A DNA stretch of 64,000 nt from Paralvinella palmiformis (taxonomy: Eukaryota; Annelida; Polychaeta; Terebellida; Alvinellidae), in assembly GCA_025642065.1 (NCBI GenBank), contig JAODUP010000071.1, forward strand, positions 1-64,000, given 5' to 3'. The notes under the pieces were generated by a model that ran no database searches, was not told where the DNA came from, and saw nothing but the letters and a program-made list of their open reading frames with translations. The position numbers were made by a program, and so were the translations under genes. Positions 40,308-54,300 of the stretch are shown here, piece after piece (positions within the stretch are counted from its first letter, which is position 1; the number at the start of each line of letters is the position of its first letter).

Positions 40308-40555
40308 GATATATTGAGATGTATAAGAGTTGATAGAATTATGGTATAATATAGTTTGGTACCGTGTTGTGTATGGATGCGGCAATATTAGATTGGAAAG
40401 TGAGGTTTCTATTCATGAATTTCTCCCATCTTTTTTATAAAAAACTGAAGCCGGCTTGAACACATTATGTCCAACGAACATGATAAAAATGGCGCCCCAC
40501 TAGAACATCAAACATATGTAGGGAACATTTCTGTCATAAAAATACAGTATGGGAC

Positions 40556-40745
40556 TGAGCTCCTGAGGCCTTGCGGTTAAACACGTTGGAATTTGTTCAA
40601 AGGGAGATGGATTTGCCCTAACCGCCAAGAATCACAGATTCAAACCTATCAAAAGGTCGAAACTTTTCTTGGATTAATTTCTCGGCTCACAACTGCACTG
40701 GTGGCTGACCACGTTAAATGCCTCTGCCGTTTTCAGTTAATTAAT
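40556..40745 (+). repeat. SINE family C in block D3 (also in D1 at 7330-7490 and D2 at 27998-28180)
   Basis: The head, CTCCTGAGGCCTTGCGGTTA, and box-B-like AGATTCAAACC are followed by GGCTGACCACGTTAAATGCC and a TTAATTAATTAA end. In D1 the 3' part is cut off where the block joins receptor unit 1. Confidence 0.5.
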
Positions 40746-40943
40746 TAAAAAAGGGGACGTTAAATATATCTTGAAGACGAGTACACTCTGGCAGTAGCCA
40801 CTCTCGGGTTATTTCGGCTCCGTTTTTCTGTACTGCTCCCATGTGAGTAGTGGTGGGGTGGGGTATGAACAGCCACTCAATAAAATAGACCACATTAGAA
40901 ATAAGTTCTTGCACTTTCGGGTGTTGTCCCTGTTTCATAGATA

Positions 40944-41100
40944 TCAATCAATGAAGCGAAGAAACTGATTTATCAGAAAGGTGCCGTCCCTGCCATATAC
41001 CCTATAAACATCAATATGACACCACCAACTCCTATTACAAGTGCCACAGTATATGCTTCCATGAGAACAGTTGGTCGACAAACAGGTTATATCCATGCAG
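40944..41100 (-). other. Small membrane-segment ORF shared by blocks D2 and D3
   Basis: On the minus strand an ATG opens MEAYTVALVIGVGGVILMF, a single hydrophobic stretch that ends soon after at TGA. The D2 copy (about 28577-28383) starts MGADTVALVIGGGCVMLTFV and runs on to a different end. The hydrophobic reading is preserved while the length is not. It could be chance or the relic of a membrane-protein exon. Confidence 0.2.
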
Positions 41101-41369
41101 AGACATATTAATGTGATGCGAAAAAATCGAATTCGCGACATGGCAGCAGCATGTACTCTAGCAAGCGCTGAGACATGACCAATTACGGGCATTATTTGAC
41201 TGGGATTATTTTTTGGAAGACTCGTCACTGTAACTCTTATGTGCCATGGGCACAATTATATCACATGTTCTATTTCACATATGTAACCAGAGTCAGTGTG
41301 AACAATTGATAAGTAAGTGCATAATAACATGTACCATCACGTGACGGTGTATTTCAGTGGGAAAAATCT

Positions 41370-41530
41370 ATCAAGCACCAGGTGTGGAGAGATTACATGA
41401 CCAAGGTAATCAATTATTCCAGAATACTATGATTATGATTACATTAATACTTAATGTAATTGATTGCGATGGCCATTACATTTGAAGTAATCATGATTTA
41501 GCACAATCGTGAATACAATCTATGTCACAG
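41370..41530. repeat. hAT-end-like sequence rich in AATCATGATTAC units
   Basis: CAGGTGTGGAGAGATTAC followed by repeated TAATC/GATTA words resembles the terminus at 24297. No second end or transposase was found, so it may be a solo end. Confidence 0.35.
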
Positions 41531-41539
41531 AAACGTGGA

Positions 41540-43440
41540 TGCGATACTTCATCATTATTTACTCAACCACATTTATAAATACCAATATAACTACTAAATA
41601 ATAACACTGGACGTTTATAGAAGTCTGACAAGCACCACAGGATAAGGTAAGAGATCAGACGATCCCTCAGTCGGGCAAGAAAATTCTACAAAAACAATGT
41701 ATGAAAGCAACTCGAGATGTACCTATCACTGGATATTTCATTGTATAATTTGTCTCAAATTTCACATCTACATTTTCGTCCTCTTTGGTCCTTGTACAAC
41801 AGAAATTATTTTTTATTCAGGGCGAATCCGTGTCTAATACTAACATGTTCTCGGTTGTCAGTAGATTACTTGAAGGTCCACTAGGAACAAATTACAGCCA
41901 AGTTAATATCTACGAATGAAAGATCTGCAAACGTGACATGAATGGCAGTGATATTATGCTAATTTGAGAATATCACGTGGCCGATTGGTTGAAACTCATC
42001 GAAGTGGATAGCCCAGTATTGGTTATTTTTTCTAGCTGATTCCAAGACAGAATATAATCTTCCTAATACGATGAAACATTATATATTCAACATTTGATAT
42101 ATGCTAGTGTTGTAATTTGAAAGTGAACCATAAACAATTTTGTCGCTGAAGTGAATTACAATATTCAAGAGGTCCACCGGGAATGCTTTTGAAGTGACAG
42201 ATGTTGATTAATATGCTACTACCTATAAGAACTATCACCCTGCAATCAGGAATTATGTTTAGATTTTACATCATGATCAATCTGTTTCTCTGTTGCGACC
42301 ACTGGAAACTGAACAGTTGCTCTCCCACTTGTGTTTATAGAATAGGTTACAGGCATGTAGACATTACAAGCAATTCTTCATACAAATATATCGATACTGA
42401 ATGGCCTAAATTATGCCGATGTGTCGTTAAACAACATTCATCCATCATACAAATATATCTGTTTATTGTTAAACACGTGATCTGTGCGAGATAACTTTCC
42501 ATTGTTTAGCAAACAAATCGATCACCCAGTAAAGTCTAGCTGTCATCTAGCCCAGGTGAGCTAATCCCGACTTTATCGAATGATCTACAACTAGCCAACC
42601 GTGAACAGAAACACAATATCTCAATCAATCAACCTAAGAAAGAATATCCATTTATCTATATTTCCAGGATTATCATACCCACTTAAACTCGGCCACATTT
42701 TTATATTGATTATTCCAGATACATCACCATTTCATTTATGCCAGGCAACGAGTAACCATAATTCTGTTCGATTTTGAATAGCTATTTGTTACAGAGAAAA
42801 CTAGTTTTCAAATGGAAACATGTAACAGTACTATAATTGTAGATAACAGAAGTTTTCTAATTGTTACCGACTTATGTTTGATAGTGATGAAACTGGCTCC
42901 ATAATTTTACCATTGATAAAAATTATGAATGTATCATTAACAAATTCTGGTCAAAGGGATTCTGTATGTTCACGTTATGCGAAACAAATCCAATCCGACA
43001 ATAACAACTATGTAGCAAGTACACGGAATTACTACATTAAGGTGACAACTAATCGAACTGATATTTTCAGTGAATTTAGTCAAGGGTGGTATCGGTGCAA
43101 AGAAACAACAAACTCGTAAAAGCATTAAACCCATCAATCTTAACTTGAGTTCATCAGCAGAAGCAATAAAATGACATAATAATTACCCAATGATTATAAT
43201 TCAGTGCCTTGGAGTAGACAAAAATAAGAATAGCTTAGGTGTATTCTCAGTCATAAATCTAATGTGGCAAGACAAATGGCAACATATTATCATTTCACTT
43301 TTGGATAAAAGCACTAGGCACAAAGTATAAACTGTAGTTCAATCTTTATAGTTTAGTGTAGTGTGCTATAAGTGTATGGTTCAATCAGAAATTACAAATA
43401 TTGATCTACAGCAAATATATTTCTCTCCACACACACACAC
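41540..43440. other. Unique-looking sequence with short ORFs, no recognisable gene
   Basis: Plus-strand ORFs 42201-42494 (97 codons) and 42874-43119 (81 codons) have no known motif and no convincing splice context. No match to other parts of the window was noticed. Confidence 0.4.
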
Positions 43441-43449
43441 ACAAACTTG

Positions 43450-44690
43450 TATTTAGGTACTTGTGAGGACTAGTATTTCCGCTGCTGATATAATCATGCA
43501 TCTGCGTTGGTGTTCATGGCGCATGATGTCATGCACACACATATTGTTGCAAAATCATCTGCTGGTCAGCTTAGAGTGTAGTCGATGTAATACTATATTT
43601 ATGAGGACTTTTTAGGTGGACTTGAAACACACATTCACGTGTGAGGACCCAATACACCCACCACAGATTAGAGATGATGCGATGACGTTTATTGCACACT
43701 AATAATTACAGATGATGCGAGGATGTTTACTTCATTCCCACTATTAATCATTGAACAATATTATCCATGGGCCAGTTTCTTGCAAGGACCTCTTTCAATC
43801 GTTTTTGGACTATGTTCACTAATAAATTAGGTGTGGTTCACGGCAAAAGCAGCAAGTGATGTAGTGACGAGTTGATTAAAGGTGAATTAGAAGTACAAAC
43901 TCGGTGAACCGGACTCCACAAAACAGTATTGCAGCTCCAAACCCACAACCCTTCAGCTATGAATCTGACACTGGTACTGCTTCATCATTGCTCAACAATA
44001 TAGTTTAATCATCATGGCCATAATGTTGACATTAAATAGAGTTTATTTATTCACAAATTTTCATACCATGTCTTCACACTAACATATAATTTATTTTATA
44101 ATGAGGAGCTGCATGAAAATGTGAATAAATAGTTTGTTGTTGCAAGGACGTGCATGTAAATGTGTGTATAGATATAGATCAAGTCATCACGTGGACCAAC
44201 ATGTAGTTGAATACATGAATGGTTTAAGTTATTGTGAGGACATAAATTTGTGTATTTATAGTTTGTATCATTCTAGTGATTCACAAATATATATATATAT
44301 TTATTTATATATATGAAGTTTAATTTATTGCGAGACATAAATGTGTGTTGGGTGTTGTCATTGTTAAGACCTAGATAGAGTTATTATTAAAGAGAAGACT
44401 TAAATGTTAGTCCATACAGTGTATGTTACTTCAATTATTTATTGCGAGGACCTAAATGTGTGTTTAGAGCATGTATGTAAATTGTTATTACAAAGACCTA
44501 AATGTATGTGTATTAACACAGTTAATGCATTTGTGAGGACCTAAACGTAAATGTGTATATGAACACAGTTTAGTCGTCATGGTCATTATGTGGATCAAAA
44601 TTCTGAGGGATCATAATATGGTGTTTTAAGCATTTAATTTGCGAGGACTCATGTGTAAGTTCTCACAAGTAAGTCGAGTCCTCACTAGTT
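43450..44690 (+). repeat. Degenerate recurring motif region (GAGGACCTAAATGTGTG)
   Basis: About a dozen imperfect copies of GYGAGGACCTAAATGTGTGT occur at irregular spacing, for example near 43457, 43640, 44142, 44235, 44331, 44446, 44490, 44532 and 44640. All are in the same orientation except one inverted GAGTCCTCAC at the end. Small ORFs in this region are not conserved with anything else here. Confidence 0.55.
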
Positions 44691-44838
44691 TGGTGTGCTG
44701 TCAACATGAATATGGAAACACCAACACACCCACACTTAAAATAACAGGAAATAAACTTTATCTTTGTCACAGTCAGAAACAATTCACTAACTACCTAACA
44801 ACTGAGAATATCAGCAGCAAACTGGTGATAAATAAAAC

Positions 44839-44872
<34 letters not shown>

Positions 44873-45074
44873 TACTTTGCCATAATGCATGTATCACTAA
44901 AAATTAGGGATCCAATAATGTACAATTTTATGTCTAAAAGAAACATGCCAAGCTTTTCTAATTTAACTGCTAGAAAAAGCCAATAATAAACAAATAGTCA
45001 CAGTTTCAAATGCAAACAACCAATCATTGTCACAGCTGCATGTATCTAATTGTGTGAATTACAATATTTTACAT

Positions 45075-46857
45075 TTAGTCTGTTGTTTTCCAGATGCAGA
45101 CCATATTGTTGTCTGTAACGCCCACAAGGAAGGTACCAGTTGTTGACAAGCTTACATCATTCATAATCAATGGCTGTTAATATAAAAGACAAACAAGTAC
45201 ACATTACCAAAAAGATACAAAATATACATGGAAGAATACAAAAATATTTGTGATTATCTGATCTATGGAAAAATGCTAATAATAAAACAAATGTATTAAA
45301 ACTTAAAAGCAAATATCAACACAATGAATCCAATTCCACAAAGTGTGTTGTATTTGTGTGTTTTTTAAGCTCAGTTGTGAGGTAGAACATAACGTAGGAT
45401 TAAGTGGAGTATTTGGGTAAGTTTGTTGTTATCTCTTTTAATATACTTTACTAAATTGATACAGTATAATGAAAGCTCTTTTAGCGTGATCCATAATAAT
45501 GGTCAGCTAGCCCCTTAAGATATATATATGGGTCATTCGATATAAAATCAACCAATGCTTCTCACCTGACCAATTCAGATTTTATTAATATATGTTATAT
45601 ATCAACTACCATGTATATGGTAGATCCTGGCACAATTTTAAAGTTTCCCTAAATAATATTTTTTGGGTTTCACCACTTTGAAGTGCCATGGGGTACTTCT
45701 AATTATGCCCTGTTTGAACCCCAATAACCTTTTAATTAATTGTCACAGAAACATGAAACTTTCAGGGCTGAAAGTGTTTAATACAAATTATTTCTTGACA
45801 ATGACTGTGATGTTCAAATGTATAAGACATTTTACACTTAAACCAAGCTGAAGATGAAGACATTATCTGGGAAGAATGGAGACATTTATTGGAATGTATA
45901 ACATCAAAGAACTAAGAAGACAAATGGAATGTTTTTTAAACCCTAATAATCAATCAATATAATTTAGAAATGATTGATTGATTTTATTTATTCTAAATAT
46001 TATACATAAAATAATTATTATAAAATAAGTTCCAATAATAAAGAAAGGTCTGACACTAAAAGTCAATGCTAAGAATAACATAAAACCTATTTCCATAGTG
46101 TATGTTACAAAATATAATATACATACAACTGGTTTGTCTAAAATGTCCACCATTTCACGTTCTAGGTCATTCTTCATGTTAAGCTCACAATCAGGCCAGA
46201 GTAGTATCTAGACAAATTAAAATGATACCACTGACTTAATGACAATTAATGTAATATTTTATATACATAAAACACTATTAGAAATTTTACTGTTCTGCTT
46301 ATTAGTGCTGAATAATTAATGTTATAGAGAAGTCCTGTTTTTCCACACTTTTAAATAAATAATTCACATAACTGTTGAAATAAACTGTGTGCTTGACACA
46401 TAGTTTTCATGTTAGCTTTGAATTTCCAAGGTTAAAGTACAGAATTCATGGAACAGATATTATACTGAGGAATTTCATGCAGAAACATTATTACCATAAG
46501 AACACTATTCTGACTGATACATGAGAAACAGAAATATTCTGTTCAAGAGATATGTGACAATTTTTCAGATATTGTTGCAGTAGCAAATTAAATGTTAAAC
46601 TGATTTTTTTAAACACAGTATATTATATAAATGTATAAAAAGCTATACATATTAACTTACCCGAGAAGGTCTATATAATTCAGTTGACAATTGTTGTGGT
46701 TTCTTTTTTAAATGCTGTTTAAGATTATAAAGCCATATGTTTCCCTCATCATCTCCACAAACAAGTTTGCCTTAATAAAAACAGCAGGATTAATTACAGC
46801 ACCCAAAATGGCTCTCATCACATCTGAGACACATGGCTGAGAAATGACTACATAGGA

Positions 46858-46895
<38 letters not shown>

Positions 46896-48268
46896 TACAA
46901 AAAAAGTAAAGGATATGGATGCCTGGAGACAGTGAATATTATTTTGACCCCAAAGTCTCATGCAAAAAAATTGTCTCTCTCCAGTGCCCATAAATTAACA
47001 GTTTCAAGAAAGTTAAAGACTATCAGATGAAGACATGACTTTTGTTAAAACTGAAAGAGATTACTATAACTAAGCATACTGGGTATTTAAGTACTTCAAC
47101 TATTAGTAAAAAGTGCCACTTGAGCTGTGAGCATCTCATGTGATCAGAAGCCGCAGCAATATTTTGTGAAAAATTAGCTAAACAAAACATAAAAGTAATA
47201 CTCAAACAAACAACAGCTAACATTTTATATATTTTGGATTGGTAAAGGTGTGTCATATTTTGTTTAATGTTTACAGGTATATCAATTCAAATTTGATCCA
47301 GGAAATATTAATCTTATAGGTATATCAATTTGTTTACATTTTATTAACATCTGTATTAATGCAAATAGAATTAAACTGATTAACATGAGAAATACACTTG
47401 GGTGTAAAACACTTGATTTAGAAAAGTCCATTTGTACGAAAAGCAAATTACTTCTACCTAAACCTCTACTAACCATCAGCTGAACTTGGCTGGATGAATC
47501 TTTCTTTAGTATACTTCCATTCTAAGGTCATCAAAGGTGTTACAACTGCTGTACCATTTGTTGCTCTGTTCAGTGTTTCTGTTAAATTCCAGATGTAGAC
47601 ACAACTGTCTTCAACACATTTGCAGGCTGTAAGATACATTATTATCACACTGTACCTTAGCATGTATAATTGGAAAGTATAATAAAAGAAAATTTCGTTG
47701 AATATTTGTCATTTAATGAAGACGTACCAACAATATTCTCAGACACAAGTGTTAAGCCATCTACTTCACAGTCAGAGACTGGTAACTCAAACTCAATGCA
47801 CTTTTTCCTGTTGTAAAAAAAGAGAAATGTAAAACTTTACTATCAAACAAGAAACAATCTTTCAGTTTACAGCTGAGAAAACAAAGATATCTGGTACCTA
47901 GCCATAACTAAAATATTACAGTCATTGCTAAAGTGGCCTCCTACCTTTTACAGTTAGATTTACTAACTAATTCTTTCTCTTTGGGAAGTTTCCAAGCCAC
48001 AATCCCTTCATCAGTTCCTGCTATAAGCTGGTTAGTTTGTACATTAAGGACTAGATTCAGTATACTGTACTCACAAGTAAATATCATCAGTTTTCTGGAA
48101 AATATTACAATAATTTAAAAAGCAATAGACATAATAATGGACAGTTTAGAAAATATTTGAAGACAGACAATAACTATCCAAACCTGATATCTGTATCATG
48201 TTCAGGTCCACTTGGTGTCCCTATATGCCATAAAGTTACAGTTTCATCTGAAGCACCAGCTAAAAATA

Positions 48269-48306
<38 letters not shown>

Positions 48307-51300
48307 ATAGGTTCCAGCCATTAGGCCGACCCTGCCATTAAGCCAAGGTAGTTTTTTAGGCCTAAAATATCACGATTTACAGTAGTACCGCCAATAAGCC
48401 GACCTAAAAACCGTAACTTTTCCCTGCAGTATTTCCAGTTGTGACCAGGAGGATGGATAAGTTGCAGAGAATATCTGGTTAAATATGAATGTGATTAGTA
48501 TCAACCATTCATCTGGTAGCACTTTTATCAGTTCGGTAGTATTCCATCAGTCCCTGCTGCTTTGTTATCCTTCAGCTTATTTATACATCTTTCCACTTCG
48601 TCAGGCATAATCGGATCATCTAATATTGGGATGTAACATTGGGTCGTTGGGTAATAATTGGAAAGGTCATTTACATCTGGTTCATTGAGTAATGATTCAA
48701 AATATTTGCAGAAATCTGAGTCACTTAGTTTTTCCCTGTTTTGAGTTTTATCACATATTGAACCATTCCAATTGATCGCTGTCCAGAGGGCTTTATCATC
48801 ACCACTAGACATAATTTTATTCCATCGTTCAATGGAATTGATTGGTGCAGGTTGATTTGATGGTTGCTTCCTGGTCTTGGATGATTTTGCACTGGCATAT
48901 ATTATAGCTATAGCTGCCTCACACAAGGCCTCAGGTTGGTTAATGAGATCACTTTGCCATAGATTGTCAATAGGAGGGAGGCTTTGTGCAAATTGACTTA
49001 TGTCAATGTTCCTCATAGATATAGACCATCTTATTGATGCTTCACTGTAGTGGTCCGTTTCGTTCATTTGTTTAAGTTCACTAAGACTCACCATATCATA
49101 TTTGGCAAAAAAATGAATTAAAACGGATTGTTCAAATTTAGACATTGCACAGTGGATATTTAATGCACATATTGATAGTTCTCTCATCCTGTTTCCTATA
49201 AAAAAGCTGGTTGGAAAGTGTCGATGATCATATTATCTATCTTCACACTTCGGGTAGAATGGTCATATTTGATCTCACGTCCTTGGTTTTCTGGCTTCTC
49301 TTTTCTTTTCTTTCCACATCTCTTAATCTCTTGTATTCTCTGCTTATGTCTGGGTGTGTGTCCTTTTTTATGAATATGTGCGATAAAGGAGCTGCTTCTC
49401 CATGTAGGTTGCGAGCTGCTTGTAAAATCTCTTTCCTTTGAGAGCTGCATTTTAAAGTTATTTTTATTGGTCATAGGAACTCAAACTTAAATTAATGGCG
49501 TGATTAAACATCCAATGAACCGTCAATGGCTTAGAAATAATTAGACATATTGAACCTTTGATGGTACGTTTTGATCACTAATAATGGGATAATTACCGAT
49601 TAATAAATTTTTTTCAATAGAAAGTTAGTTACTAACTAACCGCATATACCTGTAATTTACATTGTCTCGGTTATTGCCACATTAGTGACCAAAATGTACC
49701 ATCAAAGGCTCAGAGTCAGACACAGTAGTAATTGACAATATGTCTAATTATTTCTAAGTCACTGACTTCATATGCAGTTCATTGAATGTTTAATCAAGCC
49801 ATTATTTTAAGTTTGAGTTCCTACATATGCGCTAACAGTTGTGTAAACAATCGTTATAATTTGCTTTGATCTATTGACAGTATACAAAAGACATCTGTAC
49901 GAATTATGAAAATAAAACTATTTCTTGAGTTCAAAACGTCACCTGGAAATACTGCAGGGAAAAGTTCAGATTTTTAGGTCAGCTTAATGGACGGTACTAC
50001 CATAAATCGTGATATTTTAGGCCTGAAAAATGACCTCGGCTTAATGGCTATATATTAATGGTATATTAATGGTATATATATTAAAAGCCAAAAATGGCTT
50101 CAGTTTATGAGTATCATGAAGTGGCTAAAATATTAGTCACATTTAAACAAAGAAACAACTTACATTAAACTTCATAGACAAGTAACATAACTTTAGCTCA
50201 TTTTCAGTGATAATATAAAACATTATTTTATGAATACAAACAAACCAAAACTTTATCACCTCAAATAAACTGTAACTACTATAAGTATCAGTTACAGAGA
50301 TAACACCAGCAGATGTATTGTTTAAGTACTATGACACTTACAAAATAACCATACAGGTTCATGGGGATGGAATTTCATATCACTGATGTAATAGGCTCCC
50401 TGAGGAACAGTTTTGTTTGGTGCACCATCACCCCACTGCTTGTAGCACAAGAACTGGTCAGGATGTAATAAGAAAATCCTTGCATTGTAACCTGTTTGAA
50501 AAGGGATCATTGTTTGTAGCACCAATAAAAAAGTGGGAAAAAATGTGAGTTAATTCAATTAATAAGAAATCTGAAAACCAGTCTTAATTCTGATTACCAG
50601 CAACTGCAAGTATGTTGGTCTTTCTTTCTGTTATTCTGCCATCCAGCCGAGTTTGTACTGACAGTGTAGTCCAAGCCAAAGTATAGAACTGCTAAAAGAT
50701 TTAGAAGAAACAAATAAATATGACAACATGTATCATTAAGAAAATATGTGAGCAGAGTAAGTTTCTCATCTGTTTTGCCATCTTACTCTTAAAGTTTATC
50801 AACATTTTAAAAAGTGACAATGTCCTAAACGACTAATTATATCTGTTACATTTTGACAAACAAATTCCTAAAAAGTTAATGTTTCAAGACAACTACCTTT
50901 AATATTAGCATGTATTTATTAAACATCATACAGCTATAACTCATAAATTTAAACTAGTAAAATGTTGAAAAGGAGAATGTGAGAAGTCTGATGCATAATC
51001 TCAGGGTCCCAAATACCTTCAAAATTGAAATGGCCAGCAGGGCCAGTAACTTAAAAATAAAGGTGGCCCTTCCAAATTTTTACTAGCCCTTCCATATTTT
51101 CTTCGTTTTTGGGGCCAGCATGATACATTTATCTACAAATAACAACGGCACGTATGTCCTGTTGTGATGGCATTACATTTCGGTGCATGTACAAGAGGAT
51201 GGAGCCCAATATGTATATCCTATATTGTGTACCTGTTGCCAAACAATTGTTTGTATTTGTATGTACCCCAACATTAATCTCGCTATGAAGACACCATGAT

Positions 51301-54300
51301 CATGTTAGATAAATTACTTCACACACCACACTGCCAGAAATTAGTAGACACTATTATCACCAAGCAATATAATTGTATTTTTCAATCAGCTCAGTGTTCT
51401 CATCCTCCAAATCATCTGCTGATTCAGAATCTGGTGCATTATCTGCATCAACTACAGCAGACACAGTCAGTGGATTCGCCAGTTGTAGTGACTGGCTCTG
51501 CTGCATCAGCAACTGTATGAGCCGGATCATTGGAGGTCTCACCATCAACCAATACCTGTGACTAGAATCCTTCATCACGCAAATTTGGTCTTCGTGGTTG
51601 GGATGAAACTCGATTCCAGTGTTCAATTGCTGAGACTGGATCAAATGATGAGATAGAAGCAGCCAAGAGTTTAAACTTTAATTGACAGCAGATCAGTTAA
51701 CTTGGGCTCAGTGAGTTGTGTTCTTAGATTGGTTTTAATCAACTTTAGTTGACTAAAACCTCGTTCGACTTCAGCGCTGGATGCTGGAAGAGTTTGCAGC
51801 AAGCCAAGAACATTTTCGTGATCTTTATGTCATCTCGGAGTTTTTCTCTTCCAACTTCATTTATGTGCCTACTAAACTCCTTTGCTGACTCCTCATTCAT
51901 ATATGTTTTGCCTAGTTTAACACCCTTCTGTCTATCTAACTCACAAAGCCAAACAAAATCTGAGAAAAGGCGGTTTTTAATTGCTAGTGTGTGGCAGGTT
52001 CTAAATAGGTGTGATAATTTCTCTATATCATCCTTGTGCAAAATGGTTAGCATTTTACAAGCTGGTTGTTTTTCCGGGGCCTCAATGGACTTGACAATCT
52101 CTATAGCAAGAATATGTTTGTTTGAGGCGTCGTGGATCTTTATGCTCTCCAGCTTAAATGACTGGCATCCCGACTCAAATGGCACTTCATGCATATCATC
52201 GTACTTATCTGGCTGGACTTGGATGGAGCATCCGATGTCGAACTGCCCAGGGTTAAATGCCCTTTCTGATTACTGATCTCATACAGCTATTATATCTTCA
52301 GATTCTCCTCAGAAGTCTTCATTTTCTTGCTGGTTGGTGGTGATACACCCGCAAAATAATGCCACATTTTATCAGTTATTATGTTTATGTTGAAGATATG
52401 ATTTTGGGACATGTCTCAATCAAAATGGTGCTGATATAGGCATGCTCAATTGTGACAGAACTAACATTTCTGGGAAATTACAAATCCTCTCTATCTGACA
52501 TTGTTTTCTGCATGACTTTTGCTAACAACTCTGCTGCCACTGGATATTTTCCAACATAATTATTTTTCACTTTCCAGATAACCTTATCGAACATGCCCAA
52601 TGCTTATGCCAGTGCGAAACTATGGTAAAACTGCTATCCTTGTTCTTGCCAATTTTAGCTAAGAGACTCGTATACTGTCAGATGTTTTTGCATGATAATG
52701 CACAATCTACACATTAAGCAATGCCATTCGGAAATTGATATTTCCTCAACATCCTGCTAATATGAACTGAAACTGTGAATATGGAACTTCCCAATAGATC
52801 ATTATTGTTATAGATCTGTGCTTGAATGAAATGGTTGAATGAAAAAAACGATGCGCATAAAATAGAAATGGTCAAGTCACCTGCAGGGCTAGTTATTCAA
52901 AATATGTAGTCGCCCTTCACTAATTCAGGTCGCCAATGGCGACCATGCGACCAGGTATTTGGGACCCTGTATTCTGAAGACATTCTTTTGATAAATAATA
53001 AATCAAATAAATAGTACACACACATACACCAAGAGTAATTCTATCTGAATAATGATTTTGTGAACCCTTGGTCAGAACAAAGATAATAAATTTAAGAAGC
53101 TTTAACAGTTTTCTTGAACCTATGCAAGACCTGAATTTCTAAGTGCCTGAGCTGCAGGGATAATAACAATATCAATAATATCAAAGTCAAAATGTATAGT
53201 AACATTACAAATAGTTACCTCTTGTTCTTGTTTGAATCGTTTCATTACTTTGCCTGTACTACAATCTATCAAGCACACTATTTCACCACCACATGTTGCC
53301 ACAATGCCAGTCTCTTTCCCTGGAATAGAAGTGGATTTCTGCTGTATAATACCTATTAATCTACTAAATCCTCCAGATATTCTGACACCATTACTATCTC
53401 GTTGACAGAAATGTTAATATTACTGTATTTTGACTCTGATTTATTAGTTTCATGGCCTAATTTGCAAATTTAAAAAAAATTGCCATTAAATCAATTGTTT
53501 GATGGCCAATACTCTAAGAAAATTTTAATAACAGTGGCTTTTATTGTAATAATTTTTCATTCTATACTGTATATACATAAATTAAGTATTTTGGAGGAAG
53601 AAAATTTTAATATGTAAGTTCACATTGAATCAAAACCAAATATTAACAAAGAGGCCCTGATAGCTGCAAAGAATGCTATCTTCGTGAACATGCAGTTAAA
53701 GGATCCATGTATTGTAATGCGAAATCTGAAATGGCTGTAATTTGTCTTATCTCCAGTTATAATAAGGAATTGTATATTTCTGAATAGGATAAAAGTATTC
53801 AAAGAAACAAGCCAGTTTTGCATTTCTGCACACTGATAAGACCATTTGAGAGCTTAGCTAAAATAGTAATATATCTAAACACTGAGTATGATCAATGTAG
53901 TAACTAAAATAATTAATTATATTAAGAAGAGTTATCGCACACATTAAGTGTACACAACTATATTAAACTGATGAACTGACACCTGCACAAATAAATAATA
54001 ATAACATGATTTATATTGGATAACTCAGGTTTGACAATTATTATTATTCCATTTACCATCTTCTTTGGGATGAGGCTCAAATGCACATTTCCAGACCTTT
54101 GTGAACTCATCTCTAGGATCATTGTCACCATATTTTCGCTTCCTTGCTTCACGATCACCGAAGTGGCATCGTATGAAATGGACCGGCTCATAATCACCGA
54201 TGTCAGGCTGAAATAGAGAAATGGTCTATTAGCACTAGAACTGACAGCAAAATATTTATAACATATAAAATATAGTTGGACACAATTAAACCAGTAATGC

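Larger units (their letters stand above)
38405..41110. repeat. Duplicated block, copy D3, with two inserted SINEs and no receptor behind it
   Basis: It aligns with 5815-7480 and continues to 41110, matching 28140-28600. SINEs at 39509-39830 and 40125-40307 interrupt it; D1 and D2 show the empty sites. It is more diverged than D1-D2. No receptor exon follows, so this copy either predates the receptor duplication or lost the gene. Confidence 0.65.
48310..50065. mobile_element. DNA transposon-like element with about 125-bp inverted ends, in an intron of the LRWD1-like gene
   Basis: The ends 48316-48441 and 49940-50060 are inverted copies. Both contain TAGGCCTAAAATATCACGAT, a TAAGCCGACCTAAAAA-like block and TTTTCCCTGCAGTATTTCCAG. 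The element lies between the exons at 50342 and 48259 and is flanked by TA-rich sequence. The contents are foreign: a LINE fragment (48528-49187) and a foldback element (49473-49828). No transposase was found. Confidence 0.65.

Noticed and set aside
51749..52276. Plus-strand 175-codon ORF
   Set aside because: It is antisense to the hAT transposase frame, which carries the recognisable motifs.
54016..54216. Plus-strand ORF antisense to the LRWD1-like exon 54207-54057
   Set aside because: The minus frame has matching splice phase and family motifs; the plus frame is a shadow.
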